Source: Amoeboaphelidium protococcarum | Lineage: Eukaryota; Aphelidiomycota; Aphelidea | Assembly: GCA_023515745.1 (NCBI GenBank) | Contig: JALECJ010000257.1 | Location: 1,242,687 to 1,306,686, forward strand | Reading direction: 5' to 3' | Length of the DNA: 64,000 nt | Shown here: piece after piece, positions 12,274-23,865 of the stretch | Position numbering within the stretch: the stretch's first letter is position 1 | How the letters are laid out: every line of letters begins with the position of its first letter | Position numbers and translations under genes: made by a program | The notes under the pieces: model-generated | Database searches by the model: none | Told to the model about the DNA's origin: nothing | Seen by the model: only the letters and a program-made list of their open reading frames with translations

Positions 12274-13023
12274 CTAAAGCATGCACTAACACAATATAAA
12301 CAGCAGATATTTAATTAATTAATAATCAGTGAGGCACTATCCAAATGTAGAGGGAAACAATGCCAGTCAGCCAGTCAGTCGGGTGTGCTCAGAAACAGAA
12401 ACAAAATCCTCAAGCGGTAAAGTGAACAAAGTATAAATTGTTAAAGCAAATTTTTTTTCACTTTTGAGCGATGGTGGTGAGAAAATGAAAAATTATGACC
12501 AACGTGTGTGATGGAATAGGGGCGAGTCATCCATCAATCAAAGCTCATTTCGCGTCTGCTCCAATCACACTGGTTCTTCTGCTTCTGAGAGGACCTGAGT
12601 GAATCGTTGTTGTTTGTACAGTATGCCTTCACGTCCGCTGGTTTTAAACTAATACTGTACTCAGACGCGATAATTCCCACTATCTATTATATATTTACTG
12701 ATTTTAAGGCCTAATGTCTTAATTCTTAAAATGCACTGAGAGATTTTACCAGCTTTATCAATGTTTCACTTGATGTCCAGTTTTCGGTAAGTCTGCTGAT
12801 GTCCCGATATTTCTAAAGTCAAAAGCCGTTTCACATCAATTTACAGAGCTGATATGCTTTATAGAGTGAATAATGGAGAATGTGATTTAAATTTTTTTGT
12901 TGTTTATAATGTGTACAGGTGGAAAAGTAATATTTAACTTTAAAAAATTAGCCAACTTGCATTATAAGCCTATATTTCAATTCAAAACGTTCACACTTCA
13001 GCTACAGTAAAAGCCACTATCAA
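12274..13023. other. Intergenic / upstream region of the transporter gene
   Basis: No protein gene is supported. It contains TTTCGCGTC near 12549 and CAGACGCGATAA near 12662, CGCG-core elements like those near other promoters. A GTAAGT...TTTACAG pair at about 12789-12845 on the plus strand could be an intron of an untranslated or non-coding transcript; this is speculative. Confidence 0.35.
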
Positions 13024-13263
13024 TCACTGCCCAACCTTCTTCAGCTTGACATCATACTACTTAGCGTCATTACCAGAAGCAGAGTTCTTTGGCTGGATGT
13101 TAGGTGCAGATCCATCGTAGTCAACTGGTCTGCTACCAGAGCGCAACTTGACTTGAGCAAAAGCAGGAGTCTCAGTGTTTTCCTGAGTCTTGGTAGGCAC
13201 ATTAGGTGCTGATCCGTCATAATCAACTGGTCTGTTTCCACTACTCTTTAATTGCTTGGACAT
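13024..13263 (-). CDS. Small protein with two RPVDYDGSAPN repeats
   Basis: A 79-residue hydrophilic protein ending at TGA; one internal TAG is read as Gln. Two copies of an 11-residue motif RPVDYDGSAPN occur at about residues 11-21 and 47-57. Each is preceded by an LK/LR-S-G segment, and a third LKK-V-G segment ends the protein, so the unit looks like [x-K-x-L-K/R-S-G-x-RPVDYDGSAPN] repeated. There is no signal peptide or membrane segment, and it is predicted disordered. The LKKVG tail is reminiscent of WH2/thymosin-type actin-binding motifs, but this is only a suggestion. Family not recognised. Confidence 0.75.
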
Positions 13264-13575
13264 TTTCAATTTCCTTGTTGTAGACACTGAGTAATTATTC
13301 TTTAATAGATTTGAGTAACTAATGATGATGTATCTAAACTCTGTGAAAAAGAAAGTGAAAGAGATGAGGATGATGTGTGATATGAGCAAGTACAAATTTA
13401 GACATGTTTGATCTTCCATGATTTATGAGGTGGCGTCCAAAGTTGTTGCTGTTGTCAGGCAGGCACGCGATCAATTAAAAGCTTAACAAAATCATCAAGT
13501 CTTCTATGCATATACAACTAGTATATTGCAAAAATTTAATACATATTTATTATCACGGTGACTAATAATAGTTTA
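13264..13575. other. Intergenic between small repeat protein and LSM7
   Basis: Upstream region of the 79-aa protein gene and 3' flank of LSM7. AT-rich, and no other gene is seen. Confidence 0.4.
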
Positions 13576-14031
13576 TCATTCTTCCATGTCGCCAGAGAGA
13601 TCTCCTTCTTCTGATTCCAAGAATGGATTTTCAATCTGCTGGTAGTTGTCGAGAGGCAGAACGAGCAGAACATTTCTACATACCACACTGCCCAGTGCGC
13701 GAGTAGAATCATCCGATAACCGCCACTATGCCTCGCTCAGTGCAATATTAACCAGAGAATCGAACCCTACTAGTACGCCTTCAATATCGATATCACCCTG
13801 ACATTTGACCAACACTCGTCTTCCCAAATACCTTTTAAAGTCCAGTGCATTCTTCTTCTCGGTGGGGGCAGAGATTTTGGCCGAGCTGGCATCAATTTTG
13901 TGTCCAGGAGCCTATGGTCTACCGCCACCACTATTACCACCTCCTCTGCCGCCTCTGTTGTACGGTCTCCCTCTATATCCGCCTCTTCCGCGACCACCTC
14001 TAGTATTCTAAGCAGTTTATTATTGATCCAT
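13576..14031 (-). CDS. LSM7: U6 snRNA-associated Sm-like protein LSm7 with RGG-rich N-terminus
   Basis: A 151-residue protein under TAR=Gln. Residues about 8-38 are an Arg/Gly-rich tract (RGGRGRGGYRGR...). An Sm fold follows with CQGDIDIEGVLVGFDSLVN (Sm1) and LGSVVCRNVLLVLP (Sm2), and the protein ends IENPFL plus an acidic tail. The IxNPF ending and the Sm2 sequence fit LSm7, which sits in the LSm1-7 mRNA-decay ring and the LSm2-8 U6 snRNP ring. An RGG tract is usual for LSm4, not LSm7, and is N-terminal here. The copia insertion ends 32 bp upstream of the start codon, so its promoter has been displaced by about 5.3 kb. Confidence 0.85.
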
Positions 14032-14058
14032 CACTGCTTTATTCGTTTACTTATATTA

Positions 14059-14063
14059 TGCTG
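14059..14063. repeat. Target-site duplication, left copy
   Basis: TGCTG immediately before the left LTR, identical to 19382-19386 after the right LTR. Confidence 0.93.
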
Positions 14064-14183
14064 TGTTAAAAACGTAATAAGTAGAAAATAAATAATAACC
14101 AATTATTGTTATTTCTACTTCACTTGAAGAAGTAGTTTGATCATTTTTCACTGACGTTGTACGTGTTTCGTCACAACCCAACA
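14064..14183 (-). repeat. LTR (3' LTR in element orientation)
   Basis: 120 bp, identical to 19262-19381 as far as read base by base; starts TGTTAAAAAC and ends CCCAACA on the plus strand. A short purine run (AGGCGAAAG in element orientation) next to it may be the polypurine tract. Confidence 0.95.
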
Positions 14184-14209
14184 CTTTCGCCTGAGGATAT
14201 ACGTGCAAC

Positions 14210-17200
14210 TCAACAGCGACTTTAATCTAGACCCAATCTGGCAACATGTCTTCGGAATAGCGTAGGAGTCAGCGGCTTGGTTAGAACATCAGCAGTCTGC
14301 TCCTACGTATTCACATATTCAAACATAACGCGGCCGCTTTCAGTTAACTCCCTGACAAAATGATACTTAACTTCGATATGCTTCGTTCTGCTAAACTTCT
14401 CCGGATTCTTTGTAATGGCAATACAACTCTGGTTGTCTTCCATAACTTTAAGTGGATGAACCTTCACTCTATCAACAGTTTCTTCATCAGCTAACAACCT
14501 TAGCCCATCAACCACAATATCGAGCCCTACTTCATTCAGAATCTCCCTAAACCAGCACAGCTCTTAACACACAGCAGCAGCGGCATAGTACTCTGCTTCA
14601 GTGCTACTTAACGCAACTGCACTTTACAACTTGGACTTCCAAGAGATACTAGCGCCACACATTTGAATTACATAGCCGGTGGTAGACCGCCTTCCCTCTT
14701 AATCGTTAGCAAAGTCTGCATCGGCATAAGCAATGGGAAGCAGATCTTTCTTCCCATCGAAAATAAAAACAAGATCTTTACTACCAGCCAAGTATCGCAG
14801 GACCCTTCTGACCATACTGTAGTGTTCCATCTTAGGATTCGACAGATATTTACTTAAGTAACCAACAACGAATGCAATGTCGGGACGCGTACCCACCATA
14901 AGATACATCAATGAACCAATCAACGCTCTATAAGAAACATCCAAGAAACCATCATCAACATCATCGTTAATCGCCTAAAGACTCATGGGTGTTGAGACTC
15001 CAACACAGTTGTCCGCTTCAAAGCGATTAAGAACACGTTCCAGGTAAGTGCGTTGATCTAATTAGATAATCTTCTAAGGCATTGACCTCTTGATCCGAAT
15101 CCCAACAATATGCTCAGAAGGACCTAAATCTTTCATGTCAAAACGCTGAGCCAGCTGTGCTATGACGGCATCAATATCTGATTACCGCTAAGTAATTAAA
15201 AGAATATCATCGACATAGAGCACTATCATAAATAATCTACCGTGCTTGCGCCTGATGTAAAGACAATTGTCGGCATGGCTTCTCTTGAAACCAATCTCGA
15301 CAAGAAACTAATGAATTGTATTGTTCCAGCATTTCGGTGCTTATTTGAGCCCATAAAGACTTCTCAGTAGACGCAGTATCTGGCCTTCAAATTCGGTACC
15401 CACAGGCCCTTTCATGTATATCTCCTCATTCAGTATTCCGTTTAAAAACGCAGTATTTACATCCATTTAATGGATTATCATGTCATACTTTGCAGCTATA
15501 GCAATTACCATCCTAATCGTGTTAAACTTAGCCACCGGAGCAAATGTCTCGGTGTAATCAACATCCTTCACTTGACGGAATCCTTAAATAACTAATCGAG
15601 CTTTGAATCTCTCCACCTACCCACTGGAATCAAGCTTGATCTTAAAAACCCATTTGCAAGGGAGCGCTTTAAAGCCTTATGGCAGAATGGACCTTTTCCA
15701 AGTCCCATGTTTAAGAAGACTCCTCAACTCATCCTCCATCGCAGCCTTCCACTGCGGCCATTCTTTAAGTAACATAGCCTCTGCAACGGTCTTAGGAGTC
15801 ACAGGTATGTCTGAGTCACAATAGATTTCATTGAATAGACAAGTCACATCATACGGCATCTCTTCAACCTCAAGCTTAGAGAGATAGCATTGAACAAAGT
15901 CATCAATTAGTTCGTTTATCTTTACCTGAGACGAGAGTGCCTTGATATCAGCCCGTGTGTTCATGTCGATTTTGAGTTCTTCAACCAGGCGTTTGAGTCT
16001 CTTATTCACTAGAGCGTCTTCCTCATCCTCTTGCTCTTCACTTTGCTCTAAAGGATTAGACTCTGCACTGATATTACGCAGGCGACGACTGATTCGCTTA
16101 CCACCGACTTTAAGACACGCAGATCTCTGTTATATAGCTTACACATTCGTCGCGTCTGCATCATCCCTCACATTCACATTAGGCTCTTAATCATTCACAT
16201 TCACATTAAGATCTTGAACATTCACATTCACATTCTCTTACGGCACATTCGAGCCCGATACTTACACATTCACTTAAGACACATCACTTTAAGTGTTCAC
16301 ATAAACATCATCTACCAAACCGGTAGACATAACATCAACATCATCACTTCCGCCCACCTCCATCTGAGGATTTGGCGTATGTTAATCATTGTCATGCACA
16401 TTGGTCTAATCTACATGTCTTTCGCCCAAAGTGGAGCGCATATTATCAGAGCTTTCGCCGAATGAAGAACGGGATTAATCTGGATTCTATGTCAAGTCAC
16501 AAGGGGTGCTGCTTTCGCCCAACATCAAACCAGATTCCGACTATGTGTCTGAGAGATCTGGAGGATAGAACGATTCATACATCAAGTCAAACTCCTAGGC
16601 ACCATAAGTCTAACGTGCAACCTCGTGAAAGACGACTTCATCAAAAGGAACATCGAGTAATGAATTTTAAGCAGTCAGAATCTGATAACCGCTTGGTCTA
16701 TACCCAATGAAATGACCTTTAGCAGTACGACTAGAGAATTTGAATTTATCAGCTCTTGCTTCTTTAGGTACGAAGTACGTAACGGGACAGCCCCAAATTC
16801 TCAAATGATTGTAGCGCGGTTAGCTCCCATGGTATACTTCGTACGGTGTTATTTACAGTTATCCTGCGGCATTACGAGCACTTGTTAAAACTCTATTCGC
16901 CACATATACATAAGCCTGCACTGCAAGGCCCCAATATCTTCTGGGCAACCCACTAGATAGTAACATACTGCATACACCTTCTACAATCCGACGATTATAT
17001 CTTTCAGCTACTCCGTTCAACTAAGGTGTATATCTAGGTACCATATCTAAAAGGATTCCATGATCACGACAGAATCCTTTAAGATCTTAGTTCACAAACT
17101 CAGTACCTTAGTCGCATTTTAGAGTGTTGATCTTCTCACCAGTTTCCACGTTCATTCTAGCGTTAAGCACTTAAATGGCTGAGGATGCTTAATCTTTGCT

Positions 17201-19213
17201 GTACAACAATTCCGCCCATGCATAGCCTGAGTAGTCATCTACTATAGTCAAGATGTAGGATTACTTCTGAGGTGTTTGAATGCCAATGGGGCCGATGAGA
17301 TCCGCATGAAGCATATAAAGAACACGAGGTGTCCGTAGAGGCATCTCTTTCTTGTCCCACCGAGAATCTTTCCGTTTAGAAAAATGAGCGCGAGTAGCTT
17401 TCGCTTGCAGACAGGGATCACAGTGATCTATTTAATCAAAGTCGATGTCATGGCTAACTTATCCTAACATATCTAGTCACACCATTTTCTTCACGATTCC
17501 CTTGCTAGGATGTCCGAGACGTTCGTGGATGGTCTTAGCATTGATACTTGCTGACAGACTGACTACGTCTGCCTAGCTCTTACTTTGATCATCAGACTTG
17601 TGACGCTTCGGATCACTGCCTTCAGATTGATGAGACTTGGGCCAGATCACCTTGATGTCCATAACATACAATCCATCAAAACGTCCAGAACTCATTTTCT
17701 AACCAGTTGCAATACATTCTCCATTTTGGTAGATTTTCTTCATGCCTTCCCCAAATACCACATACATTTTCTTGTCATCAACCGGCCCAACAGGGAATAA
17801 ATTAAAGGAGAAGCTAGGAGAGTACAAGACGTCCTCAACAGTGGCAATGGTTAGTTTACCTTGGTCATTACGCATTTCAAACTATATGCTGCCTCTACCT
17901 ACCACGGTAACCAAAGTGCTATTATCAATAGTGGTGCAAACAGCAGAACAATCTTGGTAATTGTACAACCAGTCTTTTCTACACGTAACAAATTTGTTGC
18001 AACCTCCATCACTTAACCAGACATTCTGGTTGTCTAAAGCAGTAGAGTCAATAGCCGCATTGAGGGTCATGACGTGAGTCACTAGAGACACAAAGTTAGC
18101 GTCTTCAGCACTTTGAGCAACATTAGCACTGAACTTGACTTTCTTTATGCCATGACTTTAATCTTTGTCTCTAGGTATTAAGTGAGCAGGACGTTTGTGC
18201 TCAGCACCTCCACCAGGCCAGTAGCATTCTTCAGCAGTATGGTTCGCTTTCTTGCAGTTAGTGCAGTACTTGCTACTACTCCCGCCTGTAGAGAATTACT
18301 GCTTGCGATTACCTTTAAACGAAGCTCCTTACTTAACCATTGCATTAGCTTACACAGATTCAGTAGACTCACCACCAGATTAACGTAAGGCTTGTATCTG
18401 GCGCTATAGCTCAATACTAGTCAGAGTGTCCATCAGATCCGCGGTAGTCAGAGGCTTCTTTAAGTAAGTGGAAACGTTGTCCAACGCGCGGATATCGCCA
18501 TACGTTGGGCCCTACGGTAGCTTATCTAAGAACTTCTAGGCCAGTTTTTACTCCGAAATAGAAGTATCTCCACACTTCTACATCTCCTCAACAATCGTTC
18601 TCATCGCAAATAGAAGTTTCACTGAATGATTGAACTGTTGGAAGGTGAGACTTTCCAATTGTTCAGCAAGCAGGCCAGAGTGCTTAGGAGACTTAGCGTT
18701 CCAATATGCCTCCACTGCTTATACTGCTTCATACGCGTACTTGCACTTGATGATGATATATCTCAGCTGAGGTTCGATGGAATTCTCGATAATTGCCAGA
18801 GCTTTGCTGTTCATTCCCAAAACTTCCGAAATCACCTTATGCTTATCCAGGCTTGAAGATCCACCTGAAGATACGGACTGTACCGAGGACGGGACTACAT
18901 CCTTTCTAGCTCCACCTTACTTTCCAACGTCACCTCTCTATGCACTACTATCGGGAGCTGCCTGATTAACGGCTGACGCGTCCGTTCCGACGGAGACGAC
19001 GCGAGTTTGGCTGGCGCTATCCAGATTAGACAAGAGATTTGCATAATAGTCTTCAACAGAGCCAAGCTTCTTGATCTCTTTGTACACCTTCTTACCCAGC
19101 ACCGCGTCCACCTTCTTCTCTCTGGCTTAAGTGAGTAACGACTTGTGCCAGGCAGTGAAATTAGGGCCGCAAAATATCGTTCCATGATACGCATCATCCT
19201 TGCTGCTGTCCAT
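14210..19213 (-). CDS. Copia Gag-Pol polyprotein (TAR=Gln code)
   Basis: A 1667-residue single frame, 5004 nt, ATG to TGA, needing no frameshift. It contains dozens of in-frame TAA/TAG codons, so it can be translated only where these mean Gln. Domains in order: gag-like N-terminus; CCHC knuckle CTNCKKANHTAEEC near 315-328; protease loop WLSDGGC near 400 (DGG in place of DSG/DTG); integrase zinc region with DHCDPC near 598 and catalytic core (LHADLIGP, GTEFVN, GVAERYN, about 638-740); a hydrophilic linker with N-V-rich repeats; reverse transcriptase with LYVDDILL near 1331; and RNase H with SSTEAEYYAA near 1537. It ends in the copia-typical TADVLTKPL segment. Confidence 0.95.
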
Positions 19214-19261
19214 ATTAGCTTTTGATAGAACCTGATATGATATGATAAACTGAAGTAGAAA

Positions 19262-19381
19262 TGTTAAAAACGTAATAAGTAGAAAATAAATAATAACCAA
19301 TTATTGTTATTTCTACTTCACTTGAAGAAGTAGTTTGATCATTTTTCACTGACGTTGTACGTGTTTCGTCACAACCCAACA
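19262..19381 (-). repeat. LTR (5' LTR in element orientation)
   Basis: 120 bp, identical to the other LTR. It lies about 90 bp upstream of the ELP1 start codon, so LTR promoter activity could influence ELP1. The primer-binding site next to it (19240-19261 read on minus) was not matched to a tRNA. Confidence 0.95.
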
Positions 19382-19386
19382 TGCTG
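19382..19386. repeat. Target-site duplication, right copy
   Basis: TGCTG directly after the right LTR, matching 14059-14063. Confidence 0.93.
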
Positions 19387-19472
19387 CAATACGTTCTTCG
19401 TATGAGGACAGAAAGCGTCTCGTGTAAATTCTTTCTTTTGCAGATTGACTAGAGAGAGAAAATTTAAAGAAA

Positions 19473-22400
19473 ATGGCTCTTAACAATCTGAATATCTAGG
19501 AGCTGTAGCGATTAAATACAGACAGTAAATAGGTGATATGTGCAGTTTATGCTGAATAGTCGTATTATATTGCCGTGGCTTGTGATGAATCTATTGATAT
19601 CCTGCAATTAAGTGTTAGCGGATCTGGTGGGCGTGTAATCGCAAGTGTTTAGTTGGCAGATGATAACGCGTCTCTAATCTGTATGGAGTACATCATGGAT
19701 TCTGACGCTATTTTCTTGGCATTTAATACTGGTGAACTAATCCACGTCCTGCTACAGTAAGATGAGAATGGTGAATGTGGTCTTGAGCAGGTTGGTGTGG
19801 TTGATGATGGCATATCTTGTGCCAAGTGGAGTCCGACACAAGACAATCTGGTAATCACCACGTTATCTGAATCTATGATGCTATTTAATTCTAATTACGA
19901 GCTTCTATCTGATGCATTATTATGTGATTTTAGTGATCAAGCTGCTAGTGGCTAATTCGTTAATGTCGGATGGGGTAGTGCTCAGACTCAGTTTAAAAAC
20001 AAGTAGGCTGCGCTTTAGTAAAAGTAACAAAATTTTGACGGTCTGGCTGCAAATGATAGTAAACAGACTGTAATCAGCTGGAGACAAGATGGAGAGTTTT
20101 TCCTAATTTCTTCTATTATCTAAATTGCTACTAGTAGTAGTGTTAATAATGAGGATAGTAAAAGTGATCAGTAAAGGAAGCGTATTTTTCGCGTTTTCAA
20201 TCGCAATGGAGATCTGTAAGCGTCGAGTGAGCGTAATGCTGGTAGGTTGACTCACGCCATAGATTGGAAGCCTAGTGGATCGCAAATTGCTGCGGCTAGT
20301 GATGATGGACGCGTTTTGCTGTTTGAACGTAACGGTCTGCTGCATAGAGAATTCAGTTTGATTGCGCCTGGTAGACTATGTGGTATTACGCTTCTAGACG
20401 GAATGGAGTTTCACGTTGATGAACTATGTTGGAGTCCGGATTCATCTATTCTTGCTATACGTCAAGTGTCTAAATGTGGATAGTATGGCTACGTAGAGTT
20501 GTGGACGTGTGCGAATTATCAGTGGCAGCGAAAGTTGATTCTATCTGGTGAACATGTTGATATTACCTCTTTCTCGTGGTTGAGTGAGCTGAATGGTTCT
20601 GCAATGTACTCTTCTGTGAGTGACGGTCTTTCAATGATCAAGATTTAGAGCTAGATTTGCACCAACGCGTATATATCAATTAAGAATCCAATGCCAGTCC
20701 TGGTTGTCGATGGAACTACTTTGCACTACACGCCGTTGAAATTTGCAAACGTTCCACCACCAATGTCACTGCACTAGATCGCTTTAGAATCTTAGATATA
20801 ATCTGTTAGATTCAGCAATTCTGGAGTGGAAAATTAATTTACAGTTTTGACAGTGGATAATCAACTGCGTGTTTACAGTGCTATGGGTCGTTCTATGCCT
20901 GCACTTTAGAATGTGTACTCGTTATCTAAGATGGATGGTGTGGTGTATGATGCTATTTAGTTGAGTGAGAGTCATTTTTGCGTCTTGGTATAGCAAGCAT
21001 AAGGTACTAAGGTTATCCTATTGCGCTTAATTAGTGACGTCGATGGTATTCAAACAGTCAAGGAATGGTCATTTTAAAGTGTGAGAATGATTAATTTTCA
21101 GGGAACTGGTTAGGCTTTACTGGGAGTTTAGAATACTGCATCTTAGTCAGAGCATTATCTGATTGTCTGTTCCGATGGTTCGTCTGCGTCAATTGATCTT
21201 CCGTGTGATCAGATTGTATCTGCGTACACTGTGAACAATAATCACAATGATTAATTGTGGATTTGTTTGTCTTCAAAGAATTAGTTATATATTGGTGAGC
21301 AGATACTGAAAGGTGCCACTTCTATGGCTCTGCATAAAGATTATCTTTTGTATACAACAAGTAGCCATGACTTGAAATTTGTGAGTTTGCATTAAGATTT
21401 GCGCGCCTGGACTGCTGAGAGTCAACATGATAAATAAACGTTTGATGAGAATGTTAGACGTTTGGAGCGTGGTGCACTGATAGCCTCCATTAATCCTGTT
21501 GGAATTGAAGTTGTATTGCAATTACCTCGCGGTAACTTGGAAACTGTTTATCCGCGTGCTCTTGTATTGTCTCAGATTAGAGAAGATCTTTTGCATGGCG
21601 GGTATTAACAAGCTGTTGTTTAGTGTCGCAAGCACAGGATCGACATGAACATAATTTGTGATTACAACTTTGATCAGTTTGTTGAGAATGTCGATCAATT
21701 TGTCAGTCAGGTGAACAGTGTGGAGCATCTGAATTTATTTTTGAGTAATCTCAGGAATGAAGATGTGACTCAGACGTTGTATCGTGGTGCATTATCTGAT
21801 AAGGATTCAAGTATCTCTGTGAAAGGTCAATTCACTTAGGACAAAGTTAATGCAGTATCTGCTCTTATTAGAACAGCGGTTGAGTAGCTGGATGCAGAGA
21901 ATTTCTTCCAAGTTATTCTCACATCGTTCGTAGTCCAGAATCCTCCTGATATCGACAGTGCTCTTATTGAAATCCAAAAGATGGTCCATAATGGTCAATT
22001 GTAACTGGCTGAAGACTCTATTAAGTACGTGGCGTTATTTGTGAACATTAACGAGCTGTATGATTGCGCACTGGGTCTCTATGATTTTGATCTCACGGTG
22101 CTGGTGGCTGAATAGTCCAACAAAGATCCTAAAGAGTATCTGTAGTTTTTAAAGGAATTGCAGTCTCTTGACACGCCCTATAGATGGTATAAGGTCGATT
22201 TGTATTTAAAGCGTTATCTAAAAGCTTTGGAACATTTGGTTGCAGCAGGAGAAGAACACCACTCGGAGTTATTAGAATACATTCAGAAAAAGAGTTTATA
22301 TGTTGAGGCTTTGTAGTTGATTTCATAAGATGATACTCAATAGCTTTTGTAATAAGTGTATGGATTGCAAGGAGATTATTTGCGATCTAAGCGCTAATAT

Positions 22401-23429
22401 CAGGACGCGGCAGATGCTTATAAAAATGCAGGCGATTTTGATGGGTTTGTCGATTGCTGCAAGGATGGCTTGCTCTGGTAAGAGTTACTGGTTCATTTGC
22501 TACAGGCTGAAGTTGACGCGTAGATGCTATAAGAAATTGGAAATGATTTAACTGAGGAATTGAAAGATAGAAATAGATACGATGAAGCTGCTAAGGTGTA
22601 TCTTGATTTCTGCTCCGACACTAAGAGTGCAGTCCTGTAGTATTTGGCAGCGCATAAATGGTTTGATGCCATGATTTTGTGCGGATAAAATAAACTGGAC
22701 GATATGATGGATACTCAGGTGATGAACAGTGTATAATCTGCCTTCCGTCTAAAGTAGGAAGAGTTTGGTGAGATCAGATTGAACTTTGATCGTCATCTGA
22801 CCAGATTATCAGTTGTTCGTCAACAGAAACTGGACACACTGAGACTGATGGACGAACAAATGATGGATGAACTAGCTGATGACGTGGGAGACATTGATTT
22901 ATTCTCTGATATTGCCACCACTATGACTGGCACTCGGAACACTGCAAGTAGACGCAGTACCAAGTCTTCTGTGCACTCAAACATCACCAGGATGACCAAG
23001 TGCACCAGTCGCAAGAAGGAGGAGAGAAAGAAGGTGAGCGGTAAGGAAGGTGGCGCTTATGAAGAAGAGTACCTGACGATGCAGATCCGACAGCTGATGG
23101 AGAAAGTGGACAATGATCGGTTAAATGTAGATTCTCTTAGGCGCGCTCTATGTACATTGAACATGCCCGATAAGGCTGATGTTCTGAGTAAGCGTTATGA
23201 AGAACTGGCGCGTCATCTTGGTGATAATTACAGACGAGTTTTTGATTATAAAGGAATTGCCCTCAATGTGTTGCCAAAGTTGTACAAGGCCAAGATTGTG
23301 AAAAGTATGGAAGATTAGGAAGAAAGTGCAGATGTGCAGCAGTTGCTCCAGACGCTGTATACTGCTCCTGCAAAGCCATAGCTAAGCGCAGGATTTCCTC
23401 TCAGTCGCGCTAATCCAAATACTATATGA
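19473..23429 (+). CDS. ELP1: Elongator complex subunit 1 (ELP1/IKAP)
   Basis: A 1318-residue frame with no intron under TAR=Gln, the usual length for the family. The N-terminal half is a pair of WD-type propellers. The segment PRGNLETVYPRAL near 684, followed by CRKHRIDMNIICDYN, is diagnostic of ELP1. The C-terminal half is helical (TPR-like). A basic Arg/Lys/Ser/Thr segment at about 1155-1187 corresponds to the tRNA-binding/dimerisation region. ELP1 scaffolds Elongator, which makes the 5-carboxymethyl-type modifications of wobble uridine in tRNA. This includes tRNA-Gln, of interest in an organism with extra Gln codons (inference). The ATG is preceded by GAAA and is the first in frame. Confidence 0.93.
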
Positions 23430-23617
23430 TTGATCGATGCTGCTCTGAATAGTGAAGTAATCCACATGCAAAGGGTAGGCAATCATTATATTAATGTTAT
23501 GAGTAATCCAAGGTGGTGATAATAAATTGAATAAGAACTAATTTTATTTTTTTACGTGTCTTGAGTTTTCAATCACTCATACAGGCAGGCAGAGGGAGCA
23601 GTGAACAGGCAGCACAC

Positions 23618-23865
23618 TCAACGCTACTTCACAAATCCAATATCATTTGAGCGCTCGCGGAAGCACTGACGGCACAGCATAAGTCCATATTTACGAATGA
23701 GACCAGCACGATGAGTGCAGATGCGGCTACACGAATAATAATAGTAAAATCATTAAATATAGATATCATCATATTCTAAATCAGTCCAAATGTATGTGCT
23801 TACCATTCGCGGGATCCTTTTCCATATTTACGTGGGCGGCTAAACCAAACTGTTTCGTGTGACAT
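23618..23865 (-). CDS. RPS29: Cytosolic ribosomal protein S29 (uS14), two exons
   Basis: A 56-residue protein encoded by exon 1 (23804-23865) and exon 2 (23618-23726), with a 77-nt GTAAGC...GTGTAG intron (23727-23803) splitting the codon for Cys21. It starts [20 protein letters not shown], and the four zinc ligands are in CRIC and CRQC. The penultimate codon region ends K-Q-R with TAG as Gln before TGA, where most eukaryotes end near this point. The protein binds zinc in the 40S head. It is transcribed convergently with ELP1. Confidence 0.95.

Larger units (their letters stand above)
14064..19381 (-). mobile_element. Complete Ty1/copia LTR retrotransposon
   Basis: A 5318-bp element bounded by two identical 120-bp LTRs (14064-14183 and 19262-19381), each TG...CA. 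It is flanked by a 5-bp target duplication TGCTG (14059-14063 and 19382-19386). One uninterrupted Gag-Pol frame fills the interior on the minus strand. Domain order protease-integrase-RT-RNaseH defines the copia superfamily. Identical LTRs and an intact frame indicate very recent insertion. The site is the promoter region between LSM7 (minus) and ELP1 (plus), which would otherwise be about 440 bp long. Confidence 0.97.
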
